NCBI GenBank assembly: GCA_022414725.1
Contig: CM039462.1
Coordinates: 8,621,212 to 8,685,211 of the forward strand
Length of the DNA stretch: 64,000 bases
Reading direction: 5' to 3'
From: Microglena sp. YARC
Taxonomy: Eukaryota; Chlorophyta; Chlorophyceae; Chlamydomonadales; Chlamydomonadaceae
Both the position numbers and the translations under genes were made by a program. This document shows, piece after piece, positions 29,832 through 42,600 of the stretch. Positions within the stretch are counted from its first letter, which is position 1. The number at the start of each line of letters is the position of its first letter. A model generated the notes under the pieces. The model was not told where the DNA came from, made no database searches, and saw only the letters and a program-made list of their open reading frames with translations.

Positions 29832-32800
29832 TTAGACGTTCACCCCCAACAGCTCGCCTCGGTTATCCACGATGTTGTACTTCTCCCAGTCTCCAGCGAT
29901 AGGTGCAGCCACCAGGTGGTCGGGGATGCCGAACGCGTCAACCACACCATGTGCGGTGGGGCCAATCTGCTGGACGGTGGCGCGGACAGCATCTGGGATC
30001 TGCTTGCCAGCCTGAAGGGGGAGCAGGGTATTGAGTTTGGGTTAGGTTAGGGCGCGGGGGGGGGGCAAGAAAAAATATTTTGTACCGCATGTTCGATATG
30101 AATTGAGAACTGCGAGCACATGTCGATACCGTCGAAATCATGTCGATACACCCAGGGGGGGCCAAGATACTGGGGTGGGTGGGTGGGTGGGGTGGGACTG
30201 TGTGTGGGTGAGGGGGGGTGACCGTTTCCAACTGTATTTGTACTTGGTTTAACTTCCTTGTCAGTGCAAATTTCCGAGCGTGAGGTACATCATCGAGAAA
30301 GACTCGACAAGACCAACCATAAGTCGGTTACACCCACGGTGTAATTGGTGAGTGCCCTGGAAGGTACATCCAAACAAAAAAATGAATAACTTGTGCAAAC
30401 TTGATATTATGATATTTTGGTTGTATGGTTGGAAAGGCCTTGGCGAGATGATGCTCATGGACCCCCCTTTCACTATAATACTGCCTGGATGTCCAGATAT
30501 GAGGCCTCAAAGGGGGTGGTGGGATGTGGGTGGGGGTCAGGGGTGAAAATAGCAACTTCCAAACATGCGGGCAGCCAACTTTATTCTTACCCCCTCCCCC
30601 CTCGGGTTAGGGTTCAGACTGATCTTTTTATTTTTCTTTAGACAGGCACACAACTGGACAAAGGGGTGACTCGGGGGGCTTGCGCCCGCTAGAAGGGGGG
30701 TCTCCAAACAAATGACTCAGACTGTGACTGAAGCTTGGTCTTAAAAGGAAGCTGAGACTGAGTGCACAATACCTGAAGGGAACGGATCTAGTCTTCCTAC
30801 ATCACCACACAAAATATTATATACATGTATGTTAAGTATATTTATGTTAAATATGGGTGTGCATACCTGAAGAGGAAGGATCTCCTCTATCTACATCACT
30901 GCACAAAATACTATACATATGTATGTTAACTAGATTTATTAATATATATACACATGTATGATAAGTATATTTATGTTAAATATGGGTGTGCATACCTGAA
31001 GAGGAAGGATCTCCTCTATCTACATCACTGCACAAAATACTATACACATGTATGTTAACTAGATTTATTAATATATATACACTTGTATGATAAGTATATT
31101 TATGTTAAATATGGGTGTGCATACCTGAAGGGGAAGGATCTCCTCTACCTACATCACTGCACAAAATACTATACACATGTATGTTAACTAGATTTATTAA
31201 TATATATACACTTGTATGATAAGTATATTTATGTTAAATATGGGTGTGCATACCTGAAGGGGAAGGATCTCCTCTACCTACATCACTGCACAAAATACTA
31301 TACACATGTATGTTAACTAGATTTATTAAGATATATACACTTGTATGATAAGTATATTTATGTTAAATATGGGTGTGCATACCTGAAGGGGAAGGATCTC
31401 CTCTACCTACATCACTGCACAAAATACTATGCACATTCAAGTTAACTAAATTGATGTTAACTATGGGTGTGCATACCTGAAGGGGAAGGATCTCCTCTAC
31501 CATGAACCACGACAGCTCGCTTTCAACACTCCTCAGGGCAAAGAGCAGAGTGAGCTGCATGCAGCATGGTGGTTGGGTTGGTCAGTTAGGTATTCCTTGG
31601 GTGGACTGGTTCAGTGGAAGTGGTTGGGTTGCCAGGTAGGAAGTGGTTCAGTGGAAGTGGTAAGGTGATCAGGTAGGAAGTGGTTGGGTTGCCAGGTAGG
31701 AAGTGGCTTGGCCCAAGTGGTTGGGTTGACAGGTAGGAAGTGGTTTTGTGGAAGTGGTTGGGTTGGGTTGCCAGGTAGGAGGTGGTTGGGTGAAAGTGGT
31801 TGGGTTGCCAGGTAGGAAGTGGTTTGGTGGAAGTGGTTGGTTTGACAGGTAGGAAGTGGTTGGGTGGAAGTGGTGTGGTATAAGTGGTTTGGTGGAAGTG
31901 GTTGGGTTGCCAGGTAGGAAGTGGTTTGGTAGAAGTGGTTGGTTTGACAGGTAGGAAGTGGTTGGGTGGAAGTGGTGTGGTATAAGTGGTGTGGTATAAG
32001 TGGTTTGGTGGAAGTGGTTGGGTTGCCAGGTAGGAAGTGGTTTGGTAGAAGTGGTTGGTTTGACAGGTAGGAAGTGGTTGGGTGGAAGTGGTGTGGTATA
32101 AGTGGTTTGGTGGAAGTGGTTGGGTTGCCAGGTAGGAAGTGGTTTGGTAGAAGTGGTTGGTTTGACAGGTAGGAAGTGGTTGGGTGGAAGTGGTGTGGTA
32201 TAAGTGGTTTGGTGGAAGTGGTTGGGTTGCCAGGTAGGAAGTGGTTTGGTAGAAGTGGTTGGTTTGACAGGTAGGAAGTGGTTGGGTGGAAGTGGTGTGG
32301 TATAAGTGGTTTGGTGGAAGTGGTTGGGTTGCCAGGTAGGAAGTGGTTTGGTAGAAGTGGTTGGTTTGACAGGTAGGAAGTGGTTGGGTGGAAGTGGTGT
32401 GGTATAAGTGGTTTGGTGGAAGTGGTTGGGTTGCCAGGTAGGAAGTGGTTTGGTAGAAGTGGTTGGTTTGACAGGTAGGAAGTGGTTGGGTGGAAGTGGT
32501 TGGTTTGACAAGTAGAAAGTGGTTTGGTGGAAGTGGTTAGGTTGACAGGTAGGAAGTGGTTGGGTGGAAGTGGTTGGTTTGGCAAGTAGAAAGTGGTTTG
32601 TCGGAAGTGGTTAGGTTGACAGATAGGAAGTGGTTGGGTGGAAGTGGTTGGGTTGACAGGTACGAAATGGTTGGGTTGACAGTTCAGAGGTGGTTGGTAT
32701 GACAGGTAGGAACTGATTGGTAGGAAGTGGTTGGGTTGACAGGTAGGAAGGGGTTGGGTGAACAATTACTAAGTTGTTGGGTTGACAGTTGATAGGTGGT

Positions 32801-33077
32801 TGGGCTGACAGTTGGGAAGAGTTGGGGGGGGGGGGACTGGTTGAGTGGAGAGGTAGGAACTGGTTGGGTGGATGTCTTTCAGCTCCAACCTTTGGTCACT
32901 CCACTACCTGCCCCCCCCCCCCCCCCAACACACACACACTCTCATCCAGGACTCCACTACTTACCCAACCCCACACACACCTCTCCCACCCCACCTGCTC
33001 CCACCTACTCCAAAATTTTCCTCAAGGCACCTGGCGCCCGCTTGCTAATCTCGCGCAAGCATGATTCCAGCACCTCG

Positions 33078-33109
<32 letters not shown>

Positions 33110-36100
33110 ACTCCACCTAAACCCACCTGCTCCAAATGTTCCTCAAGGCACCCGGCGCCCGCTTGCTAATCTCACGCAAGCATGATTCCAGCACCTCCCG
33201 CTCGCCAAACGCAAAGGCAGTAGCCTGCACCAGGTCTGACTGTTTCTTCATCCACTCGTCGAAAGAGTCTGCCTTGGACGCGCCTGCCATGGCCTGTCCC
33301 AGCTTGCGCAAGAGCCGGGCCTCGCGTATGATGAAGAGCTTGACCATCGTCGACAGCATGGCGAGTGGCACACCAGCAGGGATGCGATCATCAGCCTGGG
33401 GGCGGTGGGGAGGGAGAAGGGTTGGTCTTCGTGTTTGGGTTTTGTGTTTGTGACCGCAACGAAACACAACACAACATAACAGATAACAACACAGCATAGC
33501 ACAGCACAACGTAACAAAACAAGACACAACGTAACACAACATAACACAAAGCAATGTAACTAAGCGCAATGTACCACAACATAACGGATAACAACACAAC
33601 GTAACAGAACACAACGCAACAGAACACAACATAATGGATAACAGCACAATAAAGCTTAACACAGCACAACACAACGGGTAACAGCACAATAAAGCGTAAC
33701 ACATCATAACACAGCGTAACACAACCTAACAGAACACAACTTAACGGATAACATCACAACAAAGCGTAGCACAGCGCAGCACAGCACAACGCAACGTTAC
33801 AGAACACGACATAACGGATAATAGCACAACAAAACGTATCACAGCACAACACAATGTAACACAACACAACTTAACAAAACGCAACGTAACACAACATTAC
33901 ATATCGGATAACACAACACAGCGAAACACAACTCAACACACCCGACGTAACACATCAGCCCCACTCAATCTACACACAAGTGCACACAAACGTAGCCATT
34001 ACCAAAGAATAACAAGTTCTATGCAGCGTCGCGTACGACGCTAAAAATTGGCGGAGAGTGATCGCGACAGAGCAACAGGTGGCAAGGGAAGCGAGTTAGT
34101 TACGAGACCGTTGGCTGACGTGTCAGTCTTCATCATGGTCAGACGGTCGAACGGACAAATGGGTAACACTGGGGGTTTCTGACCCCCAGAAGGAGGGGCT
34201 CCGCCCCAAAGTCGTCACAACAACAAAGCTCACCAGTTTCATCCTGGCAGCTACATTTGGCCATGATACCATGGACAGCAGCTCCTTGGCAACCTTTTGC
34301 ATCAGCACCCTACATGTGCATGTGTGTGTGTGTGAGTGCATTTGTGTGTGCATGTGTGTGTGTGTGAGTGCATTTGTGTGTGCATGTGTGTGCATGTGTG
34401 TGTGTGTGTGTTGGCCATGATACCATGGACAGCAGCTCCTTGGCAACCTTTTGCATCAGCACCCTAGGAGCAGCAGCAGTAGAGTGAATGAGGGGTAAAT
34501 AGATTGTTGTTTACAAATTTTGCACCAGCACCCTACCAGGAGCAGCAGTAGAGCTGAATATATTTTGGGGGCTCATGTATTAAGCTCACAGGAGTAAATA
34601 AATAAATAGTATGCCTGATTATATATTACTGACAAGGCGTGATGTTGAGGGGGCCAGCGCGTTTGCTTGCACTGGGGCAAACCGGAATCAGTAGAGCTGA
34701 ATGTATTTTTGGGGCTCATATATTGGGCACACAGGAGTAAATAAAGAAATAGTATGCCTGATTGTAAGGCGTGATGTTGAGGGGGCCAGCCCGTTTGCTT
34801 GCTCTGGGGCCCACCGGAATCAGTAGAGCATGTTGGTAGCGGAACTTATGTGTTGACCCCCTCCACAGTCATGCCGGCATGTGCGAATCCAATGATCTAG
34901 ATTAAGCGCTGGCAGCTCAGGTAGTGTATGTGTAACAGGGTACTACAAAGCGCGCACAGCAGCGTGATTTCGCGCACGCTTTTTGAGCCCCACTGCACGT
35001 TTCGTGCAGTTGTTAACCCCCCTGTGGGCACAGCGCACAGTTTTTGCGCTTTTTGCACTACAAAGCGCTGACCAATTGGACGTTTGTGCGCTGGCCAATT
35101 TCACAAAATGTTGGCCAATTTCAAAACGCTGGCCAATTTCACAAAGCGCTAGCCAATTTCACAAAATGTAGTGCCCTGATGTGTAATAGGGATAAATTAT
35201 TATATTCAGAGTCTCATACACCCTCGCGGTGTCAAGTAGACTTTATCATGTAATGTAATGTGATGTAATGTAATGTAATGTAATTCAGGTGAAAGGTGTA
35301 GAGAGGGATACATGTATAGTATTATTGTATAGGGGCTCAGATATTAGGCTTACAGGGGTAAATAAATACATAAATAAATACACAAAAAACAAATACATGG
35401 ATAAATAGATAAATAAATAGTACGCCTGATTATGCGTGCGGATGAGGGGGCCAACCTGTTTGCTTGCACTGGGGCCAACCACCAACTCAAAAAGGGGTGT
35501 ATATTTATATTGTATAATGTATGGGTACAACATATAGGTAGCGTAACTTACTTGTTGTCCCCCTCAGCAGTCATGCCGGCATGTGCAAATCCAATGATCT
35601 CGCCAAAGCGGTTGCAGCTCAAGTAGCCCTGTCCACCGCACCTCTCACGGCAGGTGGTGGCGCATTCCTGAATGGAATTTGAGTGTATGTTTGAGTGCAA
35701 TTTATCTTACCGACATTTGAGTGTGGATATATGTGTGGGTGTGGGGATAGGGTTGCAGCTCAGGCAGCCCTATCCCCTAGTGTGGTGGCGCACTCCTGAA
35801 TGACATTAGAGTGTGAATCTGAGTGTAATTTTATCTGGATGACATTTGAGTGTACATCTGAGTGCAATTTATACGAATGACATTTGACGACATTTGAGTG
35901 TGGATGTATGTGTGGGTGTGGGGATAGGATTGCAGCTCAGGTAGCCCTGCCTACCGCACCTCTCACGGCAGGTGGTGAAGCATTCCTGAAGGGAACGGCA
36001 ATTGGGTGTGGATATGGGCGTGTGGATATGGATAGAGTTGCAGCTTAGGTAGCCCTGTCCACCGCACCTCTCACGGCAAGTGGTGGCGTGGTGGGTGTGG

Positions 36101-36633
36101 GTAAGGGTAAAGGTGTGGGTATAGGTTAGGGATAGATTTGGGGATGGGGATAGGGATAGGGATAAGGTCGGGGTTTAGGAATCAGTGCTATGTACATGCT
36201 GTGCTCCTTTTTGGGGAGTAAAAATAATCATTTTTTTGGCGGACCCCCCCCTCTGGGGGGCGGGAGCCCCCAGGGCACCTTGTTGTCTGTTTGTTTGTTT
36301 GTTTGTTTGTCCGACCGACGACCGTGCGACCGACACGAAGCCTGGCACATAAGCCAATTGTCTTTTGACTAACTGGCTTCGGTCCGCTCGATTCCATTGC
36401 TCCCTTTCGTTCTGTTGCCAGCGCTCTCTGCCAATTTTCCACACACTGCCTGCTTGCAACACTGCCTTGGACTTGTTCGTGAATTGGGGTGCTTAGATGT
36501 GGCCCCCTTGATGCTGCTTTTTGCGTGACATAATAGTCCTGGGGGGAGGAAAGCAGAGGGCATCCACACCGTTTTTGTACATGCGACACATTGCAATTAC
36601 GACGCTGCATGGGCCCGTCTGAACTAGTCAGAA

Positions 36634-36664
<31 letters not shown>

Positions 36665-39600
36665 CTTCACCACCGGGATTATCGCTCCGAGGGCCTTGAG
36701 GCAGCGCGTCGCACTGGGGTCGCACCAAGTCACTCAATTTGCGATGTGTCGCACATAAAAAAAAAAAGTGTTTGGGTGAGGGGAGCAATCGGCATCAATA
36801 CGTGCATATAAACACCACATAAACTTGAATGGGCAGAACAATACACACATATATTTATTATTATTATTATTTTTATTATCTGCTTATTATCATAACTACA
36901 TGATTTATTTATTTTATTATTAGTATATGAGTACCTTGGTTGGCCCCAGTGAAAGCAAACGGGATGGCCCCCTCAATCTCACGCCTCGTAATATGTATTT
37001 ATTGATTAGTACCTGGATGTGCCATGCGCACAAGGGCTTGATTGTGCAGCACAGGGCCAATCATCATTATATGTATCATCAGTACACGGTGACTATAGCT
37101 AGCTCCGGCTTACGCTGTGGTGTCTTCACTTCCTGTGAGTAACTGTATTACACGGATGTAACAATTTAAATTTAAATTTCTATCACCAGTAAAATCATCA
37201 TCATATATATTACTTGTTTTATTATTAGTATATTAGTACCTGGATGTGCCATGCGCACATGGGCTTGATTGTGCAGCACAGGGTGACGATCTCTTGGGTA
37301 GTCTGCGTTGAGCACGGCCAGAAACTAAGTGTGTGTGTGAGAGAGTGTATTGGGTGGTGTTGACATGTGACATGTGTTGAGTCTGTTGAAAAGTACTATG
37401 TTACATGTGATATGTGTTGTGTGGTGTTGACAAGTGACAAGTAATAACATGTGTTGTGTGGTGTTGACATGTTATGCGTTGCAATGTGTTGTGTGGTGTT
37501 GACAAGTGACAAGTAACATGTGTTGTGTGGTGTTGACATGTTATGCGTTGCAATGTGTTGTGTGGTGTTGACAAGTGACAAGTAACATGTGTTGTGTGGT
37601 GTTGACATGTTATGCGTTGCAATGTGTTGTGTGGTGTTGACATGTGACATGCGTTGTGTAGACATGTGACAAGTAACATGTTTTGTGTGGTGTTGACATG
37701 TTATGCGTTGCAATGTGTTGTGTTGACATGTGACATGCGTTGTGTTGACATGTAACATGTGTTGTGTGGTGTTGTGTTGACATGTGACATGCGTTGTGTT
37801 GACATGTAACATGTGTTGTGTGGTGTTGTGTTGACATGTGACATGCGTTGTGTTGACATGTAACATGTGTTGTGTGGTGTTGACATGTTATGCGTTGCAA
37901 TGTGTTGTGTGGACATGTGACATGTGATGCGTTGCAAAGTGTTGACATGTGATATGTGTTGTATGGTGTTGAGGTGTGATGCGTTGCAATGTGTTGTGTG
38001 TTGTTGACGTGTAATATGTGGCATGTGGCATGTGTTGTGTGGTGTTGAAAAGTAACATGTGTTGTGTTGGCATGTGATGCGTTGCGACGTGCTGTGTTGA
38101 CATGTGATGTGTTGCTATGTATTGTGTTGACATGTGACATGTGTTGTGTGATTTTTACATTGGATGTGTTGCGATGTGTTGGGTTGACATGTGACGTGCC
38201 TTGTGTGGTGTCGACATGTGATGCGTTGCGATGTGTTGTGTAGTGTTGACATGTAACATGTGACATGTGTTGTGTGGTGTTGACATGTGATGCAATTCGA
38301 TGTGTTGTGTTGAAATGTGTTGTGTGATGTTGACATGTGATGTGTGAGGTCTGTTTTGTGGTGTTGCCAAATTACATGTGATGTGTGATGTATGTTGTGT
38401 GGTGTGATATTGACATGTGATGTGTGATGTATGTTGTGTGGTGTGATATTGACATGTGATGTGTGATGTATGCTGTGTGGTGTGATATTGACATGTGATG
38501 TGTGATGTATGTTGTGTGGTGTGATATTGACATGTGATGTGTGATGTATGTTGTGTGGTGTGGTATTGACATGTGACTCACGTTTGGATCAATGTTGACA
38601 GAGGGATCAAAGCCACTGCCTGCTGCCCATCGGTCCTTCACGTAGTTGAGGCCAAGGTTGAGACACACCGTGCGAGCTAGCAGAGGAACCAGGGCACTGC
38701 AGGCAGGCAAGCAAGCAGGGGGAAGTCAGGGGGAAGTCGGGGGGAGGTAGGGGAAGTTGGGGGGGAGCCAGGGGGAAGGCAAGGGGAAGGCAGTGAATTA
38801 AGCCCATGGGTCCTTGACATAGTTTAGACACACCGTGCGAGCTAGCAGAGGAAGCAGCGCAATGCAGGCAAGCAAGCAGGGAGCAGTCAGGGGGGCATTA
38901 GGGGGAAGTCAGGGGGGAGGTAGGGGGAAGGCAAGCCCATCGGTCCTTGACATAGTTGAGGCCAAGGTTGAGACACACCGTGCGAGCTAGCAGAGGAGCC
39001 AGGGCAATGCAGGTAGGCAAGCAAGCAGGGACCAGTCAGGGGGGAGTTAGGGGGAAGTCGGGGGAAGGTAGGGGGAAGGCAGGGGAAAGGCGAGGGGAAG
39101 GCAGTGAACCAAGCCCATCAGTCCTTGAAATAGTTGAGACACACCGTGCGAGCCAGCAGAGGAGCCAGGGCAATGCAGGCAGGCAGACGACAGTCAGTAA
39201 TCAAGGAGCTTTTTTCAACTTTTTCCAGTCAGTCATAATTCAGGAGTCTTTTATCTTCATTATTTGCTGTTTCTGCAGTTGCTTTTGTTGTTGTTTATTG
39301 TCTGTGTTGCTTGTAGTGAGTGTGTCGAGGTTGAGACAAACAGTGCGGGCTAGCAGAGGAACAAGGGCACTGCATACAGACAGAGGACAGTCAGTAACCT
39401 AGGCCTTTTTTAAACTTTTTCCGGTCAGTAACCCAGGAGTATTTTTATTATTTGCTGTTTCTGCAGTTGCTTTTTTGTTGTGTATTGTTTGTGTTGCTTG
39501 TAGTGAGTGGGTCAAGGTTGAGACAAACAGGGCGGGCTAGCAGAGGATCCAGGTGAAATAACTACTGGCAGTGAGATGAACAGTGCGAGCTAACAGAGTA

Positions 39601-42600
39601 AGCAGGGCACTGCATACAGACAGAGGACAGTCAGTAACCTAGGCCTCTTTTAAACTTTTTCCGGTCAATAACCCAGGAGTCTTTTATTTTTATTATTTGC
39701 TGTTTCTGCAATTGCTTTTGTTGTTGTGTATTGTTTGTGTTGCTTGTATTGAGTGGCTCAATGTTGAGACAAACAGAAGATGTGAAAATCAGGCCTACCT
39801 CACTCAATAAAAAAACAAAAATCAACTGCGTCTGGCTCCATCCCACATTTTTGTAAAATCTGTCCTGAATTAAGGACCCCCATAGTGAAAAAAGAAAAGG
39901 TTTGACTTAAGCTGGTTCCCAAACCCTGAGCATACCCAAATCCAAGTCCCGGTATTTATATGTTGAGCTGATGTGGTTGAGCAACTTTGTAGCATTTTTT
40001 TGTTTTCACTGGACTGTAGTCCATGGGTCTAAACCGTCTGTCCCAAAAGGCCAATAATTAGGCACTTGTGGAGATGCGTATAGAATATAAATAAACAATA
40101 AATAATTTATTCCTCACTTTTGTTGCAGCTGGTAAGACAGGATGGGGGTATCACTCTGGCCTGTAGCTCCCACGGCCAGACGGCTGGCGGCGTAGCGGAA
40201 TGCAATTGTGAGAGCAAGCTTGGAGCCACTCTGCAGGCGGGGGTGGATGGGTGGGTGGGTGGGTGAGTCATGTGGAAGCTGGGGGGGTAGGGGGTAGGGG
40301 GTGGAATGGGGTGGGGGGTCATGTGTGTGTGTTTGTGTTTGTGTACGGTGGTGGTGGTGGTGGTGGTGGGGGGGGCAGGTAGCGTAGCGGAGGGCGATGG
40401 TGAGCAAGTTTGGAGCCACCCTGCAGGCGGGGGTGGGTGCGGGTGGAAGCTGGGGTAGGGGGTGGTGTGGTGTGGAGGGCCATGTGTGTGTGTGTGTGGG
40501 GGGGGGGGGGTGATAGTGGTGTGGTGGTGGTGGCCACCACCACCACAGGGGAGACCCACCCACACCCAGCACCATCCCATGCTCACAAGCCCCCCCTCCC
40601 CCCCCCACCACCACCACCACCACAGGGGAGACCCACCCACCCACCACCATCCCAGTACCATCCAATGCTCACCTGCATCATAGACGCGATAAACAAACGA
40701 CCACTGAGGAGCTCAGCCACCTTGAGGAATCGCTCACGAGCCCCGCACCCCCACCCCACCCACACATCACCACCACAGGGGAGACCCACCCACCCACCAC
40801 CAATACCACCCACCACCACCATCCCATGCACACCTGCATCATAGACGCAATACACAGACGACCACTGAGGAGCTGATCAGCCACCTTGAGGAATTGCTTA
40901 TGAGCTCCCCACCCCCACCCCCCACCCCACACACACACACCACAGATGAGACCCCCCCACACACACACCCCACCATCCCCATCCCATACGCGCCTGCATC
41001 ATAGACTCCTGCATCATAGACTCGATACACAGACGACCACTGTGGAGCTGATCAGCCACCTTGAGGAATCGCTCACGAGGCCCCCCACCTCCCTCCCCCC
41101 CACCACACACACCACCACCACAGGGGTGACTCACCCACCCACCAACACATCCCATGCGCACCTGCATCATAGACGCAATACACAGCCGACCACTGAGGAG
41201 CTGATCAGCCACCTTGAGGAATCGCTCTCGAGGCTTCCCAACGCTGCTTTTGAAAATGCCTCCAGGGGAGACATCTGAGGTAGCGTTGAGCAGGGCGGTG
41301 CGAGGGACCCGGACATGGTCAAACCAGAGCTTGCCTGGGGTGTGGTGTGAGTGTGTGTGTGGGGGGGTGGAGGTAGTGGGGGGCGAGGAACCTGCAAATG
41401 GTCAAACCAGAGCTTGCCTGGTGTGTGGTGTGTGTGGTGTGTGTGTGGGGGGGGGGGGGGGGGGGGGGGAGGTAGTGGGGGGCGAGGAACCTGCAAATGG
41501 TCAAGTCAGAGCTTGCCTAGGGGCGGGGGCGAGAGACCCGGGCATGGTCAAACCAGAGCTTGCCTAGGGGTGTTGTGGTGTGGGTGGAGGTGAGAGTATG
41601 GGGGGTAGGTGTGGGTGTGGGTGGGTGGGGGGTGGGGCAGTTAGTTTGAGTTTGCTAGGGTAACTTGCAATCTCTATACAAGAATGCATAATATAACAAG
41701 CAAGATGAATACTTCATACCACACCCCTACTTTTTTCCCCCCCGACGTCGCCCCGAGTTTCCCTTGACGACGCCCCTTGTTTTCCCCTGACGACGCCCCT
41801 TGTTTTCTCCTGACGACGCCCCTTGTTTTCCCCTGACGACGCCCCTTGTTTTCCCCAGACGATGCCCCTTTTTCCATCGCTGCATGGCGACGCATGGGTC
41901 CGGCTAAACTACTCATAATTGGCCCTCCGCCCCCCCAGGCTCCGCGCTACACGCTCAGCAGGGTTTGAGGGGCAGCGCGTTGCACTGGGGTCACACCAAG
42001 TCGCTCAATTTTTGACACGTTGCACGGAAAAAAAGGTACACACTCCCTTGCCTCCCACGTAACCCACCATTGTCCACTCCGTTCCATCTCATGTACCAAC
42101 CCATACCACACTCCCTTGCATCCCATGAAACCCACCATTGTCCACTCCGTTGCAGCCCATCTTGTGCCCCATGTCCTCAATGCGTACTCCCTCACAGACG
42201 GTCATGTCTTCGTTCCTGAGAGTGGTGTGGGTGTGGGTGGTCGTTGTGGAGCAGTAATGACAGTGCTGCGGGGGGAGGTAGCCCTGGGACAGCGGGGCGT
42301 TGTGTGTGGTGTGGTGTGTGTGTGTGTGTGTGTGTGTGGTGTGTATGGTGTTTGTGTGTTTGGTGTGGGTGTGTGTGGATGTGGTGAGGTAGAAGAAAAA
42401 AACAAATTGGGGGGGGGGCAGGTCAGAGCACATTCTTTGTGTGAGACCCCCTTCCGCACTCCCACAGACGGTCATGTCTTCGTTCCTGAGGGTGAAGAAA
42501 AAAACAAATTGGGGGGGGGGGGGGGGGGGGGGAAGGGGCAGGTCAGAGCACGTTCTTTGTGTGAGACCCTCTTATGTACCATACTGCCAATATATCCACC

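Noticed and set aside
31611..32765. 384-codon minus-strand ORF of NHFLPxxPTTST repeats
   Set aside because: It is a translation of the GGAAGTGGTTGGGT minisatellite inside an ACX intron. An open frame is expected when the unit has no stop in that frame.
37396..38370. His/Thr/Asn-rich minus-strand ORFs (NTTHVTCQH)
   Set aside because: Translation of the TGTTGTGTGGTGTTGACATG array in an ACX intron.
37325..38575. CRISPR-like regularly spaced repeats
   Set aside because: Repeats are contiguous minisatellite units without unique spacers, in a eukaryotic intron with no cas genes.
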